Counted from the stretch's first letter, positions 31,993-41,426 are shown. The stretch is 64,000 nt of DNA from CBDBDZ01 sp965204215 (GCA_965204215.1 CBDBDZ010000013.1:248001-312000); one strand, 5' to 3'. Notes: generated by a model from the letters alone, not told the origin. A program made the numbers and translations.

Positions 31993-33060
31993 ATGATTGA
32001 AGAAGATAGGTTAATTAGCCCATTAGGTCATATCGGCGAGGAAAAAGCTGATAGAACCGTACGCCCAATCACCCTGAGTGATTATAGAGGGCAGTCCAGT
32101 GTGGTCGAGCAAATGGAAATAGCTATAGGCGCAGCCAGAAATAGGAATGAAGCGCTGGATCATACCTTGATATTTGGCCCGCCTGGTTTGGGCAAAACCA
32201 CTTTGGCAAATATTATAGCTAATGAAATGGTGGTAGGGCTTAAATCAACTTCTGGACCAGTATTAGAAAAGCCGAAAGATTTAGCCACACAATTAACTAA
32301 CCTTGAACCGCGCGATGTGTTATTTATTGATGAAATCCATCGTTTAAGCCCTGTGGTTGAAGAAGTGCTCTACCCTGCTATGGAAGATTTTCAATTAGAT
32401 ATTATTCTTGGTGAAGGGCCTGGAGCAAATTCCATTAAAGTCGATTTAGCTCCTTTCACGTTGGTGGGCGCTACCACCAGAGCGGGTATGTTGACATCAC
32501 CACTTAGGGATAGATTTGGTATTACGCAGCGCTTGGAGTTTTATAATTATGAAGATTTAACTTTTATTGTAATGCGCTCTGCAAAATTGCAAAAAATACA
32601 TATTACCGAACAAGGAGCTTTTGAAATTGCCAGTCGTTCCAGAGGAACACCGCGTATTGCTAATCGCTTACTTAGACGCTGCCGCGATTACGCCGAAGTC
32701 AAAGCTGATGGAACGATTAGTGCGGAAATCGCCAATGCAGCACTTGCTATGCTTAAAGTTGACCAATCGGGTTTTGATCACATGGACAGACGGTTATTAG
32801 AAACCTTGATTTATAAATTTGATGGAGGTCCAGTAGGTGTTGATAATCTTGCCACAGCAATAGGCGAGGAGCGCGGTACTATTGAAGATGTATTAGAACC
32901 TTACTTGATATTAGAAGGTTATTTAATGCGAACGCCAAGAGGCAGGATGGCAACGCGGCGAACTTACGATTATTTTGGTCTAAAATATTCACAAAAAACT
33001 GAACTACAGTTTGAACAACCCGTTCAAACTTCCTTATTAACTGACGACTTAACCCGCTAA
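31993..33060 (+). CDS. ruvB: Holliday junction ATP-dependent helicase RuvB
   Basis: A 355-residue AAA+ motor driving branch migration. Walker A is Gly-Pro-Pro-Gly-Leu-Gly-Lys-Thr-Thr, Walker B is Phe-Ile-Asp-Glu-Ile-His, sensor I is Gly-Ala-Thr-Thr-Arg-Ala-Gly, and a C-terminal winged helix has Thr-Pro-Arg-Gly-Arg. It begins 10 bases after ruvA, and its stop overlaps the tolQ start by one base, joining recombination to the tol operon. Confidence 0.97.
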   Translation: MIEEDRLISPLGHIGEEKADRTVRPITLSDYRGQSSVVEQMEIAIGAARNRNEALDHTLIFGPPGLGKTTLANIIANEMVVGLKSTSGPVLEKPKDLATQLTNLEPRDVLFIDEIHRLSPVVEEVLYPAMEDFQLDIILGEGPGANSIKVDLAPFTLVGATTRAGMLTSPLRDRFGITQRLEFYNYEDLTFIVMRSAKLQKIHITEQGAFEIASRSRGTPRIANRLLRRCRDYAEVKADGTISAEIANAALAMLKVDQSGFDHMDRRLLETLIYKFDGGPVGVDNLATAIGEERGTIEDVLEPYLILEGYLMRTPRGRMATRRTYDYFGLKYSQKTELQFEQPVQTSLLTDDLTR

Positions 33061-33746
33061 TGAATGACTCTCTTTCTATTATTACTTTAATTTTAGAGGC
33101 CAGCGCAACTGTACAATTTGTAATGATCATTCTAATTCTGGCTTCATTGGTATCATGGTATATTATCGTGAGAAGAGGTTTAGATTTGCACCAGGCCAAA
33201 CAATCGATTGAAGCTTTTGAAAACGAATTTTGGTCGGGTGTAGACTTGAATACGCTTTACAATCAAGGCAGCGAAAATATTGGCGCTGAGGCGAATTTAA
33301 GCCCGGTTGAGTATATTTTCAGAGCTGGTTATAACGAATACAATCGTCTTAAGCGTGATAATTCTGATGTTGAGTCTGTATTAGAGGGTGTAAATCGCGC
33401 AATGCGCATTAGTCTGGCGCGTGAGCAAGACAATCTGGAACAGCATTTACCTTTTCTGGCAACGATAGCGTCCGTCAGTCCTTATATCGGTTTGTTTGGT
33501 ACCGTTTGGGGTATTATGAATTCATTTCGAGGATTAGCAGCACAGCACCAGGCAACATTGGCGACGGTAGCACCAGGAATATCGGAAGCCTTAGTGGCAA
33601 CGGCATTGGGTTTATTTGCAGCAATACCCGCTGTTATTGCCTATAACCGATTTACCACTAGAAGTGATGTATTGTTAAATAGTTGCAGTACTTTCGCCGA
33701 AGAATTTGCCAGTATTTTATACCGCAATTTGCATAAAAAAGTCTAA
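33060..33746 (+). CDS. tolQ: Tol-Pal system proton-channel subunit TolQ
   Basis: A 228-residue MotA/TolQ/ExbB protein with three membrane helices: about 17-37, a second centred near 140, and a third near 180. Its signature lies around Ser-Pro-Tyr-Ile-Gly-Leu-Phe-Gly-Thr-Val-Trp-Gly-Ile. With TolR it uses proton flow to energise TolA during outer-membrane constriction at division. Confidence 0.95.
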   Translation: MNDSLSIITLILEASATVQFVMIILILASLVSWYIIVRRGLDLHQAKQSIEAFENEFWSGVDLNTLYNQGSENIGAEANLSPVEYIFRAGYNEYNRLKRDNSDVESVLEGVNRAMRISLAREQDNLEQHLPFLATIASVSPYIGLFGTVWGIMNSFRGLAAQHQATLATVAPGISEALVATALGLFAAIPAVIAYNRFTTRSDVLLNSCSTFAEEFASILYRNLHKKV

Positions 33747-33748
33747 CC

Positions 33749-34195
33749 ATGAGCGGCTTTAAACAGCAAGGATTTAAACTCGGCAATAAGAGAAGGTTGG
33801 TGGCTGAAATCAATGTGGTTCCCTATATTGATGTGATGTTAGTGTTGCTCATTGTCTTTATGGTTGCTGCACCACTGCTAACGCAAGGTGTACAGGTCGA
33901 TTTGCCAGAGGCTTCATCAGAGCTTATTGATAATCAGAATGATGAACCTTTAGTTATCTCTATCAAGTCAGATAAAACCTTATATATCAATACAGGAGGT
34001 GACCCTGAGGAAGCTAAACCACTTAAACATATTCAGTCCATTGTCAGTAAGGTAGTTAAACAAAACCCGAAAGTACCTGTTATGGTATGGGGTGATAAAG
34101 AAGTTGTCTATGGCGAGGTAGTAGCGTTGATGAGTGCATTACAGCAAGTCGGCGCCACAAAAGTAGGCTTAATTACTGAACCACCTGCATTATAG
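33749..34195 (+). CDS. tolR: Tol-Pal system protein TolR
   Basis: A 148-residue ExbD/TolR protein with one N-terminal membrane helix. The helix carries the essential proton-bearing Asp in Val-Pro-Tyr-Ile-Asp-Val-Met-Leu-Val-Leu-Leu. A periplasmic domain follows. It begins 2 bases after tolQ. Confidence 0.95.
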   Translation: MSGFKQQGFKLGNKRRLVAEINVVPYIDVMLVLLIVFMVAAPLLTQGVQVDLPEASSELIDNQNDEPLVISIKSDKTLYINTGGDPEEAKPLKHIQSIVSKVVKQNPKVPVMVWGDKEVVYGEVVALMSALQQVGATKVGLITEPPAL

Positions 34196-34208
34196 CTTCT
34201 TAAATATC

Positions 34209-34994
34209 ATGCCAGTTGCATACAATCAACAAGGGCTAATCGCTATTTCAGTAACAATTGCATTACACCTGTTAATTGTGTCTGGGTTATGGTTTTACGA
34301 TTCTTTAAATATAAAGCAGGATAGAGTCTTTCGTGCCGACCAAAACATTGTTGCCACCTTATTAACATTGGAACAGGTTAAAGAATTAAATCAATCTGAA
34401 ACTAAAAATGTAACCGATTTAGCCAAACAGAGAAGAGAACAGGAACGATTGCGTAGAAAACAGCAGCGCAAAGCTGAACAAGAAAAATTAAGGTCTAAAA
34501 AATTGAATGAACAAAAACAGGCAGAGGCTAAAGCTAAATTAGAGAAAGAGCAGCTAAGACAGGAAGCATTATTACAACAAAGGCGCGAGCAAGCACAGCT
34601 AGAAGCGGAGCAAGCCGAACAGGAATGGTTAGAGTCTGCTATCAACAGCGAATGGCAATCGCAACAGGTTGCTGAAAAAGAGCGTGTTCAAGCACAAAAA
34701 ATGGCAAATTACCAGCAATATATTTATCAACAAATACGCGGTCAGTGGATTCGTCCCCACAGTGCAAGAAATGGTATGAAAGTGACTTTAAGCGTGAATT
34801 TGGTTCCAACCGGTTATGTTAACTCTGTTGCTGTTATCAATAGCAGTGGTGATGAAGGCTTTGATCGTTCAGCTTTACAAGCCATTAAAAAAGCCGAACC
34901 TTTTGCGCAATTACAAGAGTTAAGTTCAAGGGAGTTTGAGCGCTTTTTTCGAAATTTTAAAATTTTGTTTAACCCTCAAGATTTAAGGCAATAA
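34209..34994 (+). CDS. tolA: Tol-Pal system protein TolA
   Basis: A 261-residue periplasm-spanning linker. One N-terminal helix at about 11-30 is followed by a long Lys/Glu/Gln/Ala-rich coiled coil at about 65-160. The C-terminal TonB-like domain (Val-Thr-Leu-Ser-Val-Asn-Leu-Val-Pro-Thr-Gly) contacts TolB and Pal in model systems. It is shorter than E. coli TolA (421) because the coiled coil is reduced, which is common in Pseudomonas-like bacteria. Confidence 0.9.
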   Translation: MPVAYNQQGLIAISVTIALHLLIVSGLWFYDSLNIKQDRVFRADQNIVATLLTLEQVKELNQSETKNVTDLAKQRREQERLRRKQQRKAEQEKLRSKKLNEQKQAEAKAKLEKEQLRQEALLQQRREQAQLEAEQAEQEWLESAINSEWQSQQVAEKERVQAQKMANYQQYIYQQIRGQWIRPHSARNGMKVTLSVNLVPTGYVNSVAVINSSGDEGFDRSALQAIKKAEPFAQLQELSSREFERFFRNFKILFNPQDLRQ

Positions 34995-34995
34995 T

Positions 34996-36426
34996 ATGAA
35001 CGACTTATCACAGCGACTCAAAAGACTAAATTGGCGCCGTGCTTCAGCCTGGCGCCTTATGCACCTGGTTTTGTTGCAAGGTGTTAAATTGAAGTCAGAC
35101 ACTTTTTCAAAGTTTATACAACAGTTTTTATCAGGTATTTTGTGTGCTGTTTGTGCCCTCAGTATTTTTGCTTCACCGCTGGCCTTTGCTGAATTAACCA
35201 TTGTTATAGACAAAGGTATCAAAGCGGCAACACCTATTGCCATAGTACCGTTTGAATGGCGTTCAAGCGCGCAACAAACGGAAGATGTAGCCTCAATTGT
35301 TGACAATAATTTACTAATAAGTGGCTTGTTCAGCGCGATGGAGCGCGATAATATGTTGTCATTGCCTGGTGTTAACAGTAAAATATTTTTTCGTGATTGG
35401 CGTTTATCATCTATGGATTATCTGGTTGTAGGTGAAGTAACAGATAGCGATGAAATCAACCAATTACAAATTAATTTCAAATTATTTGATGTAATCAATG
35501 GCCGTGAATTACTAAATAGCAGTGTGAATACGGCTCCAAATCAATTGCGAATTGGGGCTCACAAATTAAGTAATCAAATCTATGAAAAAATTACGGGTAT
35601 TGAAGGGGTGTTCGATACTCGCATTCTCTATGTGGGTGATGAGCAGATTAACGGTAAATCAAAATACAAATTGTTAGTGTCGGATCAAGACGGAAAACGC
35701 GCTAGCCAAATTATTACATCGGACGAACCGCTGATGTCACCCACTTGGTCTCCAGATGCAAAACAAGTGGCTTATGTGTCATTCGAGACAGGGCGAGCTG
35801 CAATTTTCAGTCAGGAATTGGCAACTGGTAAACGCCAACAGTTAACTAATTTTGTCGGTATTAACGGCTCTCCCAATTGGTCCCCAGACGGAAAAAAATT
35901 AGCCATGGTACTTTCGAAAGATGGTAACCCTGAAATTTATGTATTAACCTTGGCAACAGGTAAATTTAGTCGTATTACCAACCATTTTTCTATTGATACC
36001 GAACCCAACTGGACACCTGATGGTAAACATATTATTTTCACCTCCGACAGAGGAGGGAAACCGCAAATATACAAGGTTAACATAGGCACAAAGAAAACTG
36101 AGCGTATCACTTTCAGAGGCGACTATAATGCGCGGTCAAGGTTATCTCGAGATGGTCGCTATCTGGTGATGGTGCATGGCAAAGGCAATAAATTTCATGT
36201 AGCTGTGCAAGATTTAGAGACTGATAAATTTTTAATTGTCACCGAAACTACACAAGATGAATCGCCCAGTATTGCACCCAATGGAGCCATGGTAATGTAT
36301 GCTACCAAAGAAAAAGGTAAAGGTATTTTAGGTGTGGTATCGCTCGATGCAGGTATTCGCTATCATCTTCCTGCTAAAAGTTTTGATGCTCGTGAACCCG
36401 CCTGGTCGCCGAATATTGTGCGATAA
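34996..36426 (+). CDS. tolB: Tol-Pal system periplasmic protein TolB
   Basis: A periplasmic beta-propeller that links TolA to Pal. The signal peptide ends near residue 67 (Pro-Leu-Ala-Phe-Ala), so the annotated 476 residues include an unusually long N-terminal stretch. A TTG at 35089, 6 bases after AGGTG, would give a normal signal peptide. Repeated propeller blades show Pro-x-Trp-Ser-Pro-Asp-Gly-Lys. pal, which normally follows, is absent: mobile DNA starts right after the stop. Confidence 0.93.
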   Translation: MNDLSQRLKRLNWRRASAWRLMHLVLLQGVKLKSDTFSKFIQQFLSGILCAVCALSIFASPLAFAELTIVIDKGIKAATPIAIVPFEWRSSAQQTEDVASIVDNNLLISGLFSAMERDNMLSLPGVNSKIFFRDWRLSSMDYLVVGEVTDSDEINQLQINFKLFDVINGRELLNSSVNTAPNQLRIGAHKLSNQIYEKITGIEGVFDTRILYVGDEQINGKSKYKLLVSDQDGKRASQIITSDEPLMSPTWSPDAKQVAYVSFETGRAAIFSQELATGKRQQLTNFVGINGSPNWSPDGKKLAMVLSKDGNPEIYVLTLATGKFSRITNHFSIDTEPNWTPDGKHIIFTSDRGGKPQIYKVNIGTKKTERITFRGDYNARSRLSRDGRYLVMVHGKGNKFHVAVQDLETDKFLIVTETTQDESPSIAPNGAMVMYATKEKGKGILGVVSLDAGIRYHLPAKSFDAREPAWSPNIVR

Positions 36427-36563
36427 ATATCTTGGTTTTTAATCCAGATTAACTAACTTTTTGTTGGACCAATATTTTTATCTAAAAATGGCAACTCGGA
36501 AGCAGGGTGATTCACAGCATTATGGAACAAAAGAGAGTCGTCCATATATGTTTAGTGGTTAGA

Positions 36564-36708
36564 TTAAGCAGCAATCTCAAGCTTCACATTAACTGCTTTC
36601 AGGACTTTATGAATGGTTTCCCATCGCGGCTTAACTTTGCCGTTAAATGTTCGGTAAAGCGACTCACGATTCAAGCCAGTTATCTTTGCAACTTCGCTAT
36701 AACCTTTT
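36564..36708 (-). repeat. 145-bp inverted repeat, left copy
   Basis: It matches 41697-41841 in opposite orientation with three differences seen. It covers the 3' part of the antitoxin reading frame. The pair bounds a segment of about 5 kb holding an IS3-like remnant, an IS630 element and an M16 peptidase gene. Confidence 0.85.
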
Positions 36709-36746
36709 GTGAAGGAATTTGAAAATTCCTTCATGAAAGTGTCCAA
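36564..36746 (-). pseudogene. Antitoxin 3' fragment (COG3636-type addiction-module helix-turn-helix)
   Basis: A 60-codon frame whose last about 47 residues match putative addiction-module antidote proteins. They start Lys-Gly-Tyr-Ser-Glu-Val-Ala-Lys-Ile-Thr-Gly-Leu and continue through Arg-Glu-Ser-Leu-Tyr-Arg-Thr-Phe and Trp-Glu-Thr-Ile-His-Lys-Val-Leu. The N-terminal half of the family is missing, replaced by unrelated sequence after 36708. The first codons overlap a perfect 10-bp hairpin at 36711-36732. It may still be translated, but no toxin partner is next to it. Confidence 0.7.
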
Positions 36747-36908
36747 TTTATGTTGACCAGTACAGTATGAAACGGATGATTAAGACAACCCACATTTTTC
36801 CGTCAATTATTAAATGATTGTTTTATAAATGTAAAAAATGACGAAAAATAGCTTGGTTACCTTTATTGTACCTACCCCGAAGTATCCCCCTGTACTTTGT
36901 GGGAAGGG

Positions 36909-37124
36909 CTACCCAAATACCTTCCAAAGCATGGACATGGTGAATACTAAATTGAACCCTACCATCCATTTAAGTAAATGAAGGTCGCTTTCAATTTTGT
37001 TGAACCGAGAGTCATAAGAAGCAACTGCTTCAGCAGCCTTGCCAGCTTTTTCGTCGCTTGCGCCTGCTTCGAGCAGTGCATCGTAAACTTCTTTAATCAT
37101 GGTAGCCATAGGCGGTATTTTCAC
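36909..37124 (-). CDS. Small DUF1640-like coiled-coil membrane protein
   Basis: A 71-residue product, possibly starting at Met7 (Met-Ala-Thr-Met-Ile-Lys-Glu). An Ala/Glu/Lys-rich helix contains Ala-Gly-Ala-Ser-Asp-Glu-Lys-Ala-Gly-Lys-Ala-Ala-Glu-Ala-Val. A short coiled coil (Arg-Phe-Asn-Lys-Ile-Glu-Ser-Asp-Leu) and one C-terminal membrane helix follow. The layout resembles DUF1640/CCDC90-type small proteins that frequently sit near mobile elements and toxin-antitoxin genes. Function is unknown. Nothing else recognisable lies in the gaps at 36427-36563, 36747-36908 and 37125-37189. Confidence 0.55.
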   Translation of the reverse strand: MKIPPMATMIKEVYDALLEAGASDEKAGKAAEAVASYDSRFNKIESDLHLLKWMVGFNLVFTMSMLWKVFG

Positions 37125-37189
37125 ACAAAGTTGACATTATTGTCAACAACATGTGCGGGTTCAGTACATGTGAGACAAAAGCATAAACA

Positions 37190-37322
37190 TCAAGCAGCCT
37201 GTGTAATTTTCAGATAATACTCCATTGGAGTGTCTAATCCAACCTTTTCATGAGGGCGATAAGTATTATAATAATTTTGATAATCATCAAGAGCCTGATT
37301 CATTATTAGCCTAGCATGATTT
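37190..37322 (-). pseudogene. IS3/IS481-type transposase 3' remnant
   Basis: On the minus strand the frame reads Met-Asn-Gln-Ala-Leu-Asp-Asp-Tyr-Gln-Asn-Tyr-Tyr-Asn, then Arg-Pro-His-Glu and Thr-Pro-Met-Glu-Tyr-Tyr, ending at the TGA (37190-37192). This is the C-terminal end of an rve-type integrase core. The rest of the gene is missing upstream, where the IS630 element begins. Confidence 0.75.
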
Positions 37323-38417
37323 AATCGTATTTAAATGATATAATATCAGTTATGAACAATACTGATTTAAGAACGCTCAGCCACGAATCAAGAATGTCAT
37401 TACGTAAAATTTGTATTCGACTCTATAAGCGTGGTAAACGCAAAAAAGATATAGCCACAGAACTTGGTCTACGTTATCCGACAGTCATTGAATGGCTTAT
37501 TGATTATGATCGAACAGGCCAGGTCAATAAACAAGAATGTAAACGAGGTCGTGTAACAGGAAAAGGTAGGAGCTTAACCCCTGAACAAGAAAAAGCTATT
37601 CAGAAAATGATTATTGATAAGACGCCTGACCAACTTAAACTTGATTTTGCATTATGGTCAGTCAAAGCGTTGCGTGAACTGATTGATGCTCATCTATCCA
37701 TTAAGTTAGCAGATAGAACAGTTTGTCTTTACCTGAGTCGTTGGGGCTTTACCCCTCAACGCCCCGTCAAACGGAGTTATGAACAACAACCTGAACAGGT
37801 AAAGCAATGGCTAGACGAGGAATATCCCGCTATTCATCAGCGTGCACAAGTTGAATGTGCGGAAATTCATCGGGGTGATGAAACAGGCATTTCGAGTCAA
37901 GAGCATTATCCTCGCGGTTATGCTCCTAAAGGGCAAACACCAGTTTTAGTATTATCTCAGGCTAAGCGTGAACGAGTTAACATGGTGTCAACCATTACTA
38001 ATCAAGGAAAACTTCATTTTATGGTTTATGATGATAAGTTCACGGCGCAAGTTTTTATCAAGTTTTTGAAACAGTTAGTAAAGCAATCATCTAAAAAGGT
38101 TTTTTTGATTGTTGATAACTTACGCGTACATCATGCTAAATTGGTTCAAGAATGGTTAGCAGGTAATACTGAAAAAATTGAGGTCTTCTATCTGCCTAGC
38201 TATTCCCCTGAACTTAACCCCGATGAGTATCTCAATTGTGATTTAAAGCGCTCAATGGATGCTGATAAACCGACTCGAAAGAAAGGGGATATTGCTAAAA
38301 AATTAGGTAAGCATATGAATCTGCTACAACAGCAACCCGAAAGAATTCAATCTTATTTCAAGCATCAGAAAATTAAATATGCAGCTTAATAATTTCGAAT
38401 ATTTAATGCAGAGTTAA
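37306..38417 (+). mobile_element. IS630-family insertion sequence (boundaries tentative)
   Basis: It contains one full transposase. Imperfect inverted ends TTAGCCTAGCAT (37306-37317) and ATGCAGAGTTAA (38406-38417) are each flanked by TA (37304-37305, 38418-38419), the expected IS630 target. The length of about 1.1 kb is typical. The ends match only partly, so the borders are uncertain. Confidence 0.55.
37352..38389 (+). CDS. IS630-family transposase
   Basis: A 345-residue DDE transposase in a single frame with no frameshift. The N-terminal helix-turn-helix contains Lys-Lys-Asp-Ile-Ala-Thr-Glu-Leu-Gly. A winged-helix half has Trp-Ser-Val-Lys-Ala-Leu-Arg. The catalytic acids lie in Gly-Asp-Glu-Thr-Gly, Val-Asp-Asn-Leu-Arg-Val-His-His, and Leu-Asn-Pro-Asp-Glu-Tyr-Leu-Asn. 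All motifs are intact, so it may be active, and it could have mediated the rearrangements around it. Confidence 0.93.
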   Translation: MNNTDLRTLSHESRMSLRKICIRLYKRGKRKKDIATELGLRYPTVIEWLIDYDRTGQVNKQECKRGRVTGKGRSLTPEQEKAIQKMIIDKTPDQLKLDFALWSVKALRELIDAHLSIKLADRTVCLYLSRWGFTPQRPVKRSYEQQPEQVKQWLDEEYPAIHQRAQVECAEIHRGDETGISSQEHYPRGYAPKGQTPVLVLSQAKRERVNMVSTITNQGKLHFMVYDDKFTAQVFIKFLKQLVKQSSKKVFLIVDNLRVHHAKLVQEWLAGNTEKIEVFYLPSYSPELNPDEYLNCDLKRSMDADKPTRKKGDIAKKLGKHMNLLQQQPERIQSYFKHQKIKYAA

Positions 38418-38477
38418 TAGTAAGATAACATGTTTTAAACTGTTGCCTCTAATAAATAAAATTTAAATATAATACTC

Positions 38478-41357
38478 ATGCAATTCAAATCCGTTTTTTA
38501 TTTCTCTCTCTTTCTGATACTTGGCTCTTGCTCTGCAATTACAGCAACACATAAAGTAAATATTCCTAAAAATGTAACTTTAATTGATGAAATTAAGCCG
38601 AAGGAAGATTTTATATTAATACCCTACTCTAAATACATTCTTGATAATGGATTAACAATAATACTTCATCAAGATAATTCTGAACCTTTGGTTTACTTAA
38701 GCGTTACTTATCACGTTGGCTCTGCTAGAGAGACTCAAGGAAAGACGGGACTAGCACATTTATTTGAACACATGCTTTTTCAGGGCTCAGAAAATGTAAA
38801 GCCTAATGAGCATTTTAAAATTGTTAAGGACTCAGGTGGAACTGTTAATGGATATACAACTAAAGATTTGACTCGCTATCATCAAACAGTTCCATCTAAC
38901 CAACTTGAAAAAATTATTTGGTTAGAGGCCGATAGAATGGGATATTTAATTGAAAGTATTAATCAAAAAAAATTTGAAATACAACAAAAAACAGTCATTA
39001 ATGAGCGTAAACAAACAGTTGATAATAAACCTTATGGATTAAAGAATGAAAAAATTGACCAAACTTTATATCCAAAAGATCATCCGTACTCTACGCCAAT
39101 AATTGGCTATGAAAATGACATTAAAAATACTACCTTCAATGACTTAAAGTTATTTTATAAGCAATGGTATGCTCCCAACAATGCAATCATTACTATTTCT
39201 GGAAACTTTGATATTGAACAAAGTCTTGGATGGATAAACAAGTACTTTAGCGATATACCTAGGGGAGCAGCAATGCCAAAATTATCTCCCTCAAATATTT
39301 TATTAGAAGAAACTCACAATTTGGTTTTGGAAGATAATAACATATCTAATTCACTAGTAAGCTTAACTTTCCCTACAGTCCACTCTTATCATGAGGATGA
39401 AGCAGCCTTAGATTTTCTTTCAATTATTATTGGCGAAGGAGTATCATCTATTCTTTATAAAAATTTAGTTAAAACAAAATTAGCTTCCAAAGTATCTAGT
39501 AGCCATTATTGTGAACAACTTGCTTGCGAGTTTTCTATTGAAGCTTATACAAGTAACAATTCAAACCGATCAATACGTGAGCTAGAAATGGGTCTTAGAG
39601 ATGCCTTTACTGAATTTGAAAAATTTGGAATTGACCAAAAAAATTTAAAGCGTATTAAAGGTAAATTAATAGCTGATAGAATCTACTCTCTGCAAAGCAC
39701 AAAACAGAAAGCCTCATATTTATCACACTATGAATTGTTAAAAGGTAGTCCAAATTATATTGTTCAGGATATTACCCGTTACCAAGCAGTAAGTGATGCT
39801 GACATAATGAAAGTTTATAATAAATACATAAAGAACAAACACTCGGTTGTGCTGAATATCGTTGCTCAAGGTCAAGCTGATGAAATTAATTCCACTGTTA
39901 AAAAGAGAACCAAAAAAATTGCAAGCTTAGATATACAGAATTCAAATTTTATCAATCCTATAAGTAGCTTTGACCGTAGCATACATCCCCCTTCTGAGGA
40001 TAATCTAAATATTGAAACTCCATCAATATGGAATGATAAACTTGTCAATTCTATTCAAGTAATAGGTAATTCAAGTTTTAAGTTACCTATTACATTGATT
40101 CAACTCAAAATAAAAAATGGTCAATATCGAAATCCCGATGGAAAAAGTGGTTTGAGTTATTTAACTGCTGAAATGTTAAATAAAAGCTCTAAATCATTAA
40201 GTACAGAACAAATAAATCAGCAATTACAGATTTTAGGGTCTACTATCACAATAGAAAGTGATGACTTTTATACTATTTTCTTAATTAAAAGCTTATCAAA
40301 AAATCTTGATACAACATTAAAATTGCTAGCTCAAAAATTATTCAACCCGTTATTTTCAGAACAAGATTTTCAGCAGGTAAAATTTGAGACAATAAATAAA
40401 ATCAAAGCAGATTCAAAGGACCCTTTCAACATTGCCAATCAAGCTCAAAAGTATTTGTTATTTGGAAAAGAAAACAGCTTTGCATTTGATCGCAAAGGCT
40501 CTATTGGCTCTGTAGAAAAATTAACTCTAAATGATATAAAAAATTATTATAAAAACTCTTACTCTTCATCAATAGCATCTTTAGCTGTTATTAGTAATTT
40601 ACCTAAAAACAAAATCGTTCCTAAACTAAAAATATTCAATCAATTGCAAACTAAACCAATTGAAGATATATATTTAAGAGCGTTGCCTGAAAATATAAAT
40701 AATAAAATATATTTAGTTGACTGGCCGGGTGCCTCCCAAACTGAAATTAGAGTATCAAAACCAATTATGAAATATGATGCTTTAGGTGATTTTTATCGCT
40801 TTTCCTTGATGGACTACCCTTTAGGGGGTCATTTAGGAGGGCACTTTAATTCACGAGTAAACTTAAATTTAAGAGAAGATAAAGGTTATACTTATGGAGC
40901 CTATTCTTATATATACGGTAATGACTATACAGGGTTTTTCGAAATACTTAGTAGTGTCAGAACTGATGTAACTACAGAAGCTTTAATTGAAATAGATAAG
41001 GAACTAGATAATTATCATCAATTTGGGATTTCTGATTCAGAATTAATAACTATGAAAAAATCAATTCCATTAAAAGAAGCTCTAGCATATGAAACTATTG
41101 AACAAAAAATAAATTATTTATCTAGGATACAAGAATATAATTTACCTAAAGATTTTATTAAACAAAAGTTAAGCATATTGTTGGATATTACAAAGCATGA
41201 CATTGATTTTTTAAGTGATAAGTATTTAGAACCAAAACAATTTACAACCATTTTAGTTGGTGATAAACAAAAAATCCTCCCTAAATTAAAAACCTTAAGA
41301 AAGAATATTATTGAAATAGACCAAAATTTCAATATATTAGGGCAACAAACTGAATGA
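38478..41357 (+). CDS. M16 (pitrilysin/insulinase) family zinc peptidase, predicted lipoprotein
   Basis: A 959-residue two-lobed M16 peptidase. The inverted zinc motif His94-Leu-Phe-Glu97-His98 is present, with the third ligand Glu in Asn-Glu-Arg-Lys-Gln near 175. A second, inactive M16 half occupies about 520-940 (Ser-Gly-Leu-Ser-Tyr-Leu-Thr-Ala-Glu-Met). A lipobox-like Leu-Gly-Ser-Cys18 suggests a lipid-anchored envelope protein. Codon use is markedly more AT-rich than in neighbouring genes, a sign of acquisition. It lies between IS630 and MITE sequence, at the place where pal is usual, with almost no leader before its ATG. Confidence 0.9.
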   Translation: MQFKSVFYFSLFLILGSCSAITATHKVNIPKNVTLIDEIKPKEDFILIPYSKYILDNGLTIILHQDNSEPLVYLSVTYHVGSARETQGKTGLAHLFEHMLFQGSENVKPNEHFKIVKDSGGTVNGYTTKDLTRYHQTVPSNQLEKIIWLEADRMGYLIESINQKKFEIQQKTVINERKQTVDNKPYGLKNEKIDQTLYPKDHPYSTPIIGYENDIKNTTFNDLKLFYKQWYAPNNAIITISGNFDIEQSLGWINKYFSDIPRGAAMPKLSPSNILLEETHNLVLEDNNISNSLVSLTFPTVHSYHEDEAALDFLSIIIGEGVSSILYKNLVKTKLASKVSSSHYCEQLACEFSIEAYTSNNSNRSIRELEMGLRDAFTEFEKFGIDQKNLKRIKGKLIADRIYSLQSTKQKASYLSHYELLKGSPNYIVQDITRYQAVSDADIMKVYNKYIKNKHSVVLNIVAQGQADEINSTVKKRTKKIASLDIQNSNFINPISSFDRSIHPPSEDNLNIETPSIWNDKLVNSIQVIGNSSFKLPITLIQLKIKNGQYRNPDGKSGLSYLTAEMLNKSSKSLSTEQINQQLQILGSTITIESDDFYTIFLIKSLSKNLDTTLKLLAQKLFNPLFSEQDFQQVKFETINKIKADSKDPFNIANQAQKYLLFGKENSFAFDRKGSIGSVEKLTLNDIKNYYKNSYSSSIASLAVISNLPKNKIVPKLKIFNQLQTKPIEDIYLRALPENINNKIYLVDWPGASQTEIRVSKPIMKYDALGDFYRFSLMDYPLGGHLGGHFNSRVNLNLREDKGYTYGAYSYIYGNDYTGFFEILSSVRTDVTTEALIEIDKELDNYHQFGISDSELITMKKSIPLKEALAYETIEQKINYLSRIQEYNLPKDFIKQKLSILLDITKHDIDFLSDKYLEPKQFTTILVGDKQKILPKLKTLRKNIIEIDQNFNILGQQTE

Positions 41358-41426
41358 AAAAACTATCCTAAAACTAGTCCATCTTTCTCAAGCCTACGCC
41401 GATGAAAACCCCGCAATTTTTATTAT

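Noticed and set aside
36480..36570. Short plus-strand frames after tolB as a pal remnant
   Set aside because: The translated peptides show no lipobox or OmpA-like motif; they cannot be linked to Pal.
38460..38477. TATAAT just before the M16 peptidase gene as its promoter
   Set aside because: It is only 4 bases from the ATG with no clear -35 box, so it is as likely to be chance in AT-rich DNA.
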